A DNA stretch of 64,000 bases from Polaromonas sp. JS666 (GTDB lineage: Bacteria > Pseudomonadota > Gammaproteobacteria > Burkholderiales > Burkholderiaceae_C), in contig NZ_FNHX01000003.1 of NCBI RefSeq assembly GCF_900103405.1, positions 496,001 through 560,000 on the forward strand, read 5' to 3'. The notes beneath the pieces were generated by a model. That model saw nothing but the letters and a program-made list of their open reading frames with translations, made no database searches and was not told the origin of the DNA. Shown here one piece after another: positions 58,401 through 64,000 of the stretch. How positions within the stretch are numbered: the stretch's first letter is position 1; each line of letters begins with the position of its first letter. The translations under genes were made by a program, and so were the position numbers.

Positions 58401-60616
58401 GCTTCCGCGCGCTCACCGAGCTGTCCTCCGACTGGTTCTGGGAGCAGGACGAGAACTTCCGCTTTGTCGAGGTGTCGGGCGAGGCGCCCAACGCTTCGGG
58501 CGTCCAGAAATCAGCCTATGGCAAGACCCCCTGGGAGCTCGACTACATCCAGATGAGCGACGAGGGCTGGGCCCATTACAAGGCCGTGGTGCAGCGGCAC
58601 GAGGTTTTTCGCGATCTTGAAACCACGCGGCGCGACTCCAAGGGCCGGACCCGCTACTTCAGCATCAGCGGTGTGCCGAAGTTCGATGTCAACGGAAAAT
58701 TCACCGGCTACCGCGGCACCGGTCGCGACACCACCGAGATGCGCCGCGTCACCGAGGCGCTGCGCACCAGCGAAGCGCAACTGCGTGAAATCACCGACAC
58801 CATACCGGCCTGGATCACCTACGCCGACGCCGACCAGTACCTGCGTTTTCACAACCGTGCCTACGAGGAAGTCTTCGGCATGACGAGCGCGCAGCTCGAA
58901 GGCAAGACCATACGGGACATTGTGGGCGAGGAGATGTACGCGCTGATCAGGCCCCGGGTTGAGGAGGTGTTGCAGGGTTACCCAGTGGTCTACGAGCGCG
59001 CGCAGAAAACCGCGCGCGGCGGCACGCGCGACTACGTGGTCAACTACTTCCCGCGCTACGGCGAAGGCAGGGACGAGGGCAAGGTGATCGGCTTCTACAC
59101 CCTGGCCAACGACATCACCGAGCTCAAGCGCATAGACCGCATGAAGAGCGAATTCGTTTCCACGGTCAGCCACGAGCTGCGCACGCCGCTCACCTCGATA
59201 CGCGGCTCGCTGGGCCTGATCTCCGGCGGCGTCGCCGGCCAGCTGCCCGAGGCCGTCAAGACCCTGGTCGGCATCGCCAAGAGCAACTGCGAACGCCTGA
59301 TCAGGCTCATCAACGACATCCTGGACATCGAGAAGATAGAGTCCGGCAAGATGACCCTGGACCTGCAGGTGATAGAACTCAAGCCCCTGCTGGAGCAGGC
59401 GCTGGCCGCCAACGAGGGCTACGGCGCCGCCAAGAACGTGAGCCTGAGCCTGCAGTTCCCAGACGAGGAACTCATGGTCAGGGCCGACGGCGACCGCCTG
59501 ACGCAGGTCGTCACCAACCTGTTGTCCAATGCGATGAAGTTTTCCCCGTCCGATGGCGTGGTGGAAATCCATGCGGGGCGCAGCGCGAGCGGCGGCGTGC
59601 GCGTCGAGGTGCGCGACCACGGGCCAGGTATTCCCGAGGAGTTTCGCAAGCGCATCTTCCAGAAGTTTTCCCAGGCCGATTCCTCCGACACGCGCCAGAA
59701 GGGCGGCACCGGGCTGGGCCTGAACATTTCACGCGCCATCATCGAGCGCCTGGGCGGCAGCATAGGCTTTGAAACCCGTAACGGCGAAGGCACCACCTTC
59801 TACTTCGAACTGCCGGAATGGGTGGAGCCGCCGCCCACGCGCCCGGTGGAGATGACCGGCGACAGGCCCTGCGTGCTGATCTGCGAGGACGACCACGATA
59901 TCTCCCGCCTGATCGGCATGATGCTGGACAAGGGCGGCTTCGATTCCGACCCTGTCTACAGCGCCGAGGAGGCCCTGGCCCAGCTGGGGCAGCGGCACTA
60001 CGACGCCATCACGATAGACCTCAAGCTGCCCGGCCAGGACGGCATCTCGCTGATACGCCAGCTGCGCGGGCGGCTGCTCACGCGCGACGTGCCCGTGGTC
60101 GTCATCTCGGCCTGGGCCGGTGAGGGCAAGGTGCAGTTCAACGACCAGGCCTTGACCGTGTCGGACTGGCTGGAAAAACCCATAGACGAAAACCTGCTGG
60201 TGCTGGGCGTGCGCCGCGCCATCGAAGGCGCGGCCGAAAACAAGCCCGTCATCCTGCACGTCGAGGACGACCCCGACATCCAGCGCATCGCGGCCACCAT
60301 CGCGCAGGACTTCGCGACCTTCGTCTTTGCGGCGACCCTGCAGGAAGCCCGCGCGCGGCTGGAGAGCCAGCCCTTCGACCTGGTCCTGCTCGACATCAAC
60401 CTCAAGGAAGGCTCGGGCTGGGACCTGCTGACCGACATCGAGGCGCTGGAGTCGCCGCCGCCCGTGGTGGTGTTCTCCGCGATGGAAGCCACCCGGGCCC
60501 AGGCCGCCCGCGCCACCGCCGTGCTGGTCAAGGCCAAGACCTCCAACGAGGAACTGCTGGCCACTTTGAGGCGGGTGCTGGGCCTGGCGCGGCCGCCTGA
60601 AATAGAGCTCGAGTAG
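55442..60616 (+). CDS. Giant multi-PAS hybrid histidine kinase with two kinase cores
   Basis: 1724 aa, start GTG at 55442. A coiled-coil start (about 1-50) is followed by four PAS domains (about 50-570). The first kinase core has phospho-acceptor H600 in AHDLRTPLS and an ATPase domain to about 815. Three more PAS domains (about 850-1220) lead to the second core, with H1244 in SHELRTPLT and DHGPGIPEEF. Two receivers end the protein: D1526 (TIDLKLPGQDG) and D1651 (LLDINLKEGSG). Three PAS units share the motif SxDWYWEQD, showing internal duplication. No membrane segments are visible, so it is a cytosolic sensor. Output partner unknown. Confidence 0.9.
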   Translation: MKRDETLAQANERLQAEALALAEANKALAQELAEQRRAAELLRDDVDSLRSLASISADWYWEQDADCRFTAFAAERGVGSASSSSSADPDLSSAIGKQRWELDGAYPLSMSWDHHRAVLEARQAFRDFEYIRVLDDGVAHYFSASGVPVFNKQQEFAGYRGITRDTTVARRIEEKERKAARFLDDVVDNMPVAVHLKSVQDGLRIVAWNKAAESLYGIRREDAMGRTVHDLWPQDHADRINVSDVEVANTGIMQDFPDRVIMTRDRGRIRVHMRKLPLKDGGGRVTHILITAEDITERLAAEDRLRSSQARFRSLTQLSSDWYWEQDKNFRNVFVSNDPQRFALGTQVIGEGLCRWDLPNSAPLVGTWEEHKAALQAHLPFRNFEYQLTKADGGVIYRSVSGEPVFGDNGAFEGYRGVGSDITERKQTETALRTSNARFRAVVGALAEGVMLRDAEGKIIDCNPSAERIFGKTMAQMKGQTSAAPDWERLREDGTHMPEVEWASVRAVTSGQAQNNVVQRYRRPDGSTFWGLINVQPLFDGKSDKPIGFVTSISDITKRKQAEVEIVRLNVDLENRVLRRTAQLEAANKEMEAFSYSVAHDLRTPLSTIDGFCALMEKHMPPAAGERALHFLERIRSSVRRMGELTDGLLALTRLSRTSMVWDTVDLSAEALRVAKRLKDAEAGREARIAIEPGMAARGDQAMLGQVLEQLIANAWKFSAKKERVEIEIGRQRGKDAQPVFFVKDKGAGFDMAYVDKLFGNFERLHSPEEFAGSGIGLATAKRIIDRHGGKIWAQSVVGEGSTFYFSLGGDQTGLGQDGRGTQGAQAAETEHESGFSTLEVPSSAPLSSDNDAFMLNDQQFSNAFEHAAIGMTLIGIDSRRLKVNTAFCQMLGYSEAEMLARTIHDLTHPDDIEWDLKQRQRALAGEIESFHTEKRYIHKDGHIVWGYMSCSLVRDEDRKPLRFIAQIQDITERKQTEQVLRESEERFRALTELSSDWFWEQDENFRFVEVSGEAPNASGVQKSAYGKTPWELDYIQMSDEGWAHYKAVVQRHEVFRDLETTRRDSKGRTRYFSISGVPKFDVNGKFTGYRGTGRDTTEMRRVTEALRTSEAQLREITDTIPAWITYADADQYLRFHNRAYEEVFGMTSAQLEGKTIRDIVGEEMYALIRPRVEEVLQGYPVVYERAQKTARGGTRDYVVNYFPRYGEGRDEGKVIGFYTLANDITELKRIDRMKSEFVSTVSHELRTPLTSIRGSLGLISGGVAGQLPEAVKTLVGIAKSNCERLIRLINDILDIEKIESGKMTLDLQVIELKPLLEQALAANEGYGAAKNVSLSLQFPDEELMVRADGDRLTQVVTNLLSNAMKFSPSDGVVEIHAGRSASGGVRVEVRDHGPGIPEEFRKRIFQKFSQADSSDTRQKGGTGLGLNISRAIIERLGGSIGFETRNGEGTTFYFELPEWVEPPPTRPVEMTGDRPCVLICEDDHDISRLIGMMLDKGGFDSDPVYSAEEALAQLGQRHYDAITIDLKLPGQDGISLIRQLRGRLLTRDVPVVVISAWAGEGKVQFNDQALTVSDWLEKPIDENLLVLGVRRAIEGAAENKPVILHVEDDPDIQRIAATIAQDFATFVFAATLQEARARLESQPFDLVLLDINLKEGSGWDLLTDIEALESPPPVVVFSAMEATRAQAARATAVLVKAKTSNEELLATLRRVLGLARPPEIELE

Positions 60617-60619
60617 GCC

Positions 60620-61069
60620 CTAGGCCCCGGACGACTCCAGCAGCGCGGTGTAGCGGCGCTGCATTTCCTCAGGCGTGAGCGTCTCAATGCTGTGGCCCAC
60701 GCTCCAGCGGTGGCCAAAGGGGTCGCGAAAGCTGCCCGAGCGCTCCCCGTAAAACTGGTCTTGCGCGGCCATCTCCAGCGTGGCGCCGGCTTGCAGCGCC
60801 CGTGCGATCACCGCGTCGCAGTCGTCGACATGCAGGTGCAGGGTCACGCTCACCGGTGTGCCCTTCGCGGGCGCGCCCGTGCCGCATTCCGGGAACTCGT
60901 CCGACAGCATCAGCGTGGTGCCGCCGAATTCCAGCTCGGCGTGGCCTATGCGCCCGCTGGGCTCGGTCAGGCGGAATTTTTCCGTCACGCCAAACACCGA
61001 GGTGTAAAACGCCAGGGCTTTTTCAGCATCCTTGACGTGGATATACGCAAACAGTTCGTGGATCGCCAT
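60620..61069 (-). CDS. VOC (glyoxalase/bleomycin-resistance fold) protein
   Basis: 149 aa. Typical PhnB/YdcJ-like VOC pattern: FAYIHVKDAEKALAFYTSVFG at the start, GHAELEFGGTTLMLSDEFPE in the middle, and FYGERSGSFRDPFGHRWSVG near the end. Family members bind small substrates or metals; the substrate here is unknown. It is 33 bases downstream of the AraC gene on the same strand, so they are probably an operon. Confidence 0.88.
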   Translation of the reverse strand: MAIHELFAYIHVKDAEKALAFYTSVFGVTEKFRLTEPSGRIGHAELEFGGTTLMLSDEFPECGTGAPAKGTPVSVTLHLHVDDCDAVIARALQAGATLEMAAQDQFYGERSGSFRDPFGHRWSVGHSIETLTPEEMQRRYTALLESSGA

Positions 61070-61102
61070 GTGAGGGAACTCCTGAAAGGGAATGCGGCCA
61101 GT

Positions 61103-61984
61103 CTAGAGGCCGGCCGCCCCGCGGTCTTGAACAAAATTGACATGCGGCCGTGAAGGGGATGAAGGGGGCGCGCAAGACCGAGGCACCAGCACATGGTTGG
61201 CCGACGCGGGCCGCGCCAGCCGGTACTGCTCGGGCGTGAGTCCGGCGAATTCGCGGAACTCGCGGCTCAAATGCGGCTGGTCGCTGTAGCCCGCTTCCAT
61301 GGCCACGGCGGCCAGGCCCAGCGGGCCCTGCAGCAGCGGCAGTGTTTTCTGGAAACGCTGCAGCCGGCAATACAGCTTGGGGCCCAGGCCCACGGCCTGC
61401 GAGAACAGGCGTATGAACTGGCGGTGGCTGTAGCCGCTGCGGGCCACCGCGTCCTCCACGCCCATGCCCGCCTCGAACTGCCGCAAGGCCTGCATGACCA
61501 CCGGGTGCGCCGGCTGCGCCGGGCCGGCGCGCAGCCGCTGCAGCAGCAGGGCCTCCAGGCGGCGCAGGGCCTGCTGCGGCGTGGCGGCGGCCAGCAGCTG
61601 CTCGCGCGCCAGCTCCGCATGGTTTCCCCAGAGGTCTTCCAGGCTCACATGCCGACCGGCCAGCTCATCGGCCGGCAGGCCCAGCAGCGCCTGCGCCGCG
61701 CCGGGCAGCAGTTGCACACCCACCGAATGCGAGGGCGCACCGACATCCTTGGCATAAAAGCCCGCACGCGGCCCACCCACCAGGGCCTGGCCCAATTGCC
61801 GGCCCGTGCCGTCCGCGGCATGGTCAAAGATGCGCACGCCCGGCCCCGAGAGGCGGAACACCAGGTGCATCAGGCCGGTCGGCAGCACGTGCTCGCGCGC
61901 CGGCTTCACATCACCTGCGGCGGGCAGGCTGACCCACGCGGTCTTGACGAAGCGGGCAAGCAGGGGATGGGGTGCGCGTTGCAT
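61103..61984 (-). CDS. AraC-family transcriptional regulator
   Basis: 293 aa from the ATG at 61984. The N-terminal half matches the ligand-sensing region of small AraC regulators (HVLPTGLMHLVFRLSG, then AGFYAKDVGAPSHSVGVQLLPGA). The C-terminal HTH pair is in VEDAVARSGYSHRQFIRLFSQ and LAAVAMEAGYSDQPHLSREFREFAGLTPEQYR. It probably controls the VOC gene and may regulate from the AT-rich divergent region. Confidence 0.92.
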   Translation of the reverse strand: MQRAPHPLLARFVKTAWVSLPAAGDVKPAREHVLPTGLMHLVFRLSGPGVRIFDHAADGTGRQLGQALVGGPRAGFYAKDVGAPSHSVGVQLLPGAAQALLGLPADELAGRHVSLEDLWGNHAELAREQLLAAATPQQALRRLEALLLQRLRAGPAQPAHPVVMQALRQFEAGMGVEDAVARSGYSHRQFIRLFSQAVGLGPKLYCRLQRFQKTLPLLQGPLGLAAVAMEAGYSDQPHLSREFREFAGLTPEQYRLARPASANHVLVPRSCAPPSSPSRPHVNFVQDRGAAGL

Positions 61985-62029
61985 GGTGGTGAAAGCGTAT
62001 CGCTTGACCTTCAGTCTAGGGCTTGCCAA

Positions 62030-62221
62030 GCCCCCTTGTCATGCGTTCGGCCATGCAGCGGCCCAGCCAGCAGGCTTTCCTGGCCGTGAATCCGATCCCT
62101 CCCGTAAATAGAAATTTAATTTCAAATAAATGCACATACACCCGGGTATTTACTTACATAAACTCACATTTAGCCAAATATCCTACGAATTATGAAAATT
62201 ACTTTCACTTAGGAGTGCTTT
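62030..62221. promoter_or_regulatory. AT-rich divergent promoter region
   Basis: About 100 bases (62105-62221) are strikingly AT-rich for this genome. They contain the palindrome GAAATTTAATTTC (62111-62123) and a TTAGGAG ribosome site before the ATG at 62222. It separates the AraC regulator from the ABC binding-protein gene. Confidence 0.5.
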
Positions 62222-63778
62222 ATGGTTAACCATCGCCTACATACGCGCCGGCTGCTGCCGGCCCTGGTTTTTGGCCTGATGGCCGCCTTGCAGGGCGCCG
62301 CACCCGCGCTGGCGCAGGCGCCGGCCTCCGCGGCCAACCTCGCCATGGTCGGTGAACCGCCCTCGCTGGACCCCATGCAGGCGACCACCGACCTGGTCGG
62401 CACCATCATGCAGCACGTGTATGAGCCGCTCTACACCTTTGACGCCAAATGGAATGTCGTGCCCATGCTGGCCGAAGGCATGCCGCGTTTCTCGGCCGAC
62501 GGCAAGGTCGTCACCATCACGCTGCGCAAGGGCGTGAAGCTGCACTCGGGCCGCGCGCTCGACGCCGAGGACGTGGTTGTCAGCCTCAAGCGCTGGATCA
62601 AGGAGGCACCGCGCGGCAAGGCCGTGGGCAAGGAAATCGTCGACTTGAAGACCGCAGGCCCGCTCACCGTGGAGCTGACGCTCAGGGCGCCTTACGCGCC
62701 GCTGCTCGCGCAGCTGGCCCTTCCCAGCGGCATGGCCGCCATCATGGCCAAGGAGGCCGTGCAGATTCCGCTGCGTGACTTCATAGGCACGGGCCCCTAC
62801 AAGTTCAAGGAACGCCGCACCGACCAGTTCGTGGTGCTCACGCGCTTTGACGGCTACACCTCGCGCAAGGAGCCGGCCAACGGCTACGGCGGCAAGCGCG
62901 AGGCCTTTATCGAGGAGCTGCGCTTCATCCCCGTGCCCACGCCCGGCACGCGCGTTGAAGGCGCTCTGTCCGGCCAGTTCCACTTCGCCGACCTGCTGCC
63001 CATAGACGCGCTGGCCCGCCTCGAAAAATCCGGCGGCCGCGCCGCGCCCGTGATCACGCCGGCCTTCGGTTTCCCGTACCTGGTGTTCAACACCCGCGAG
63101 GGCATCAACGCCAACAAGGGCATGCGCCAGGCGATACAGACCGCCATAGGCCCCGGCGAAATGATGGCCGCCGGTTTCGGCGACACGCGCTTCTTCACGG
63201 CCGAGGCCAACCACTTCCCGCAGGGCTCGCCGTATTACTCAGCCGCCGGCGCCGAGAGCTACAACCAGCGCGACCCTGCCAAGGCCAAGGGCCTGGCCGA
63301 AGCCGCCGGCTACAAGGGCGAGACCGTGCGCATCCTCACCAGCCGCCAGTACGACTTTCACTACAACATGGCTGTGGTCATGGCCGAGCAGCTCAAGCGC
63401 GCCGGCATCAAGGCCGAGCTCACCGTGGTCGACTGGTCCACGCTGGTGCAGCGCCGCAACGACTCCTCCGCCTGGGACATCTACGTCACGCATTCGGGCC
63501 TCTTGCCCGAACCCATGCTCTCGCCGCCGCAACTCGGCGACGGCGCGCCCGGCTGGTGGAACACCCCGGGCAAACAGGCCGCGCTGCTCGAGTTCAACCA
63601 CACCCCGGTTCCCGCCAAGCGCGCGCCGCTGTGGGGCAAGGTGCAGCAGCTGGTGTACGACGAAGTGCCTTATATCGACATCGGCAAGTTCAACAGCCTG
63701 TCGGCCAAGTCCACCAAGCTGGAAAACTACCAGCCCGCGCTGTGGCCTTTCTTCTGGAACGTGAAGCTTAAAAACTGA
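62222..63778 (+). CDS. Peptide/nickel-type ABC transporter substrate-binding protein
   Basis: 518 aa. A signal peptide (RRLLPALVFGLMAALQGAAP... ending ALAQ) is followed by the family-5 binding-protein pattern: GEPPSLDPMQATTDLVG, the VTITLRKGVKLHSGRALDAEDV region and FIGTGPYKF. Substrate may be oligopeptide, dipeptide, nickel or haem and cannot be told. No permease or ATPase genes follow in the window; a terminator ends the transcript, so it works with components encoded elsewhere. Confidence 0.92.
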   Translation: MVNHRLHTRRLLPALVFGLMAALQGAAPALAQAPASAANLAMVGEPPSLDPMQATTDLVGTIMQHVYEPLYTFDAKWNVVPMLAEGMPRFSADGKVVTITLRKGVKLHSGRALDAEDVVVSLKRWIKEAPRGKAVGKEIVDLKTAGPLTVELTLRAPYAPLLAQLALPSGMAAIMAKEAVQIPLRDFIGTGPYKFKERRTDQFVVLTRFDGYTSRKEPANGYGGKREAFIEELRFIPVPTPGTRVEGALSGQFHFADLLPIDALARLEKSGGRAAPVITPAFGFPYLVFNTREGINANKGMRQAIQTAIGPGEMMAAGFGDTRFFTAEANHFPQGSPYYSAAGAESYNQRDPAKAKGLAEAAGYKGETVRILTSRQYDFHYNMAVVMAEQLKRAGIKAELTVVDWSTLVQRRNDSSAWDIYVTHSGLLPEPMLSPPQLGDGAPGWWNTPGKQAALLEFNHTPVPAKRAPLWGKVQQLVYDEVPYIDIGKFNSLSAKSTKLENYQPALWPFFWNVKLKN

Positions 63779-63799
63779 ACGCCCTCAAGGCGCAAAAGC

Positions 63800-63836
63800 A
63801 AAAAAGCCGTGCGGCTGCAAACCGCACGGCTTTTTT
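63800..63836. terminator. Bidirectional terminator after the binding protein
   Basis: AAAAAAGCCGTGCGG pairs with CCGCACGGCTTTTTT around a 7-base loop, giving a 15-bp stem with T runs on both strands. Confidence 0.92.
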
Positions 63837-63854
63837 CATGGGCGAGGGGTTTCC

Positions 63855-64000
63855 TCAGGGTTGCCGGCTCTGGTTCATCGCGTTGTCGAATTCCTCGCGC
63901 GAGAGAAAGTTGTCCTTGTTGAGGTCGGCCTCGTCAAAATGTTTCGAGACGCCGCGAAAGTTCGAAGCCTCGTCGCGGCTGACCTTGCCGTCGCCGTTCT
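63855..64000 (-). CDS. EF-hand domain protein, C-terminal part
   Basis: The frame runs into the window end, so only the last 47 codons are seen. Two EF-hand calcium loops are evident: NGDGKVSRDEA and DLNKDNFLSREEF, each with the 1,3,5,12 acidic pattern. The stop is at 63855-63857. Probably an exported calcium-binding protein, but the N-terminus is outside. Confidence 0.85.
   Translation of the reverse strand, partial: NGDGKVSRDEASNFRGVSKHFDEADLNKDNFLSREEFDNAMNQSRQP

Noticed and set aside
55600..58460. Tandem DNA repeat in the giant kinase gene
   Set aside because: The recurring WYWEQD-coding segments are homologous PAS domains several hundred bases apart and diverged at the DNA level, not a satellite repeat.

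Overview
The window is GC-rich, densely coded chromosomal DNA from a betaproteobacterium, most likely a Comamonadaceae member (Polaromonas/Rhodoferax/Variovorax-like). That placement is inferred from gene order (rsmD-coaD-ferredoxin; pth-rplY-prs-tRNA-Gln-ispE-lolB; mutM-dynamin-mutY; rapZ-recN-nadK/hrcA; yicC-gmk-rpoZ-spoT; kinase/PP2C-rph-rdgB-hemW) and from protein content. No database search was possible.

Positions 1-29650 are core housekeeping: a two-subunit M16 peptidase pair, 16S rRNA methylation, CoA, PRPP, isoprenoid and NADP synthesis, lipoprotein sorting, oxidative DNA repair (mutM, mutY), recN, hrcA, greB, stringent response (spoT), gmk, rpoZ, RNase PH, rdgB and hemW. tRNAs Gln(TTG), CAT, Arg(ACG) and Ser(TGA) are present. 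A soluble Ser/Thr kinase and a PP2C phosphatase overlap by four bases.

Positions 29944-33848 are a small degenerate genomic island in the 3' end of tRNA-Ser(TGA), bounded by a 14-bp direct repeat. It is less GC-rich than its surroundings and has no visible integrase. It carries a DUF3693-like gene beside three copies of a 13-bp operator, a deleted IS21-type element, a LexA-like box, an acyltransferase-3 gene, a ribbon-helix-helix gene, a frameshifted SprT-like gene, a remnant of a second SprT-like copy, and a structured, gene-free right end.

Positions 34655-40121 (minus strand) are a urease operon, ureA-ureJ-ureB-ureC-small membrane protein-ureE-ureF-ureG. A near-perfect sigma-54 promoter lies upstream of ureA, and ureD is not present. 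Diverging from it is the most striking gene of the window: a 1197-residue protein joining an NCS1-type permease, an eight-cysteine module, a histidine kinase and a receiver. It overlaps a receiver-LuxR response regulator gene. I infer a transporter-based sensor for a nitrogenous compound (nucleobase, hydantoin, allantoin or urea).

Positions 44867-64000 hold a highly structured leader before a 78-aa protein and a second-type infA, dctA, a DUF502 protein, several small proteins, two paralogous L,D-transpeptidase-like proteins, a nuclease-XPD helicase fusion, a DedA-rhodanese fusion, a 1724-aa hybrid kinase with two kinase cores, a VOC protein, an AraC regulator, a peptide-type ABC binding protein and the end of an EF-hand protein. 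The first gene and the last gene run off the window.
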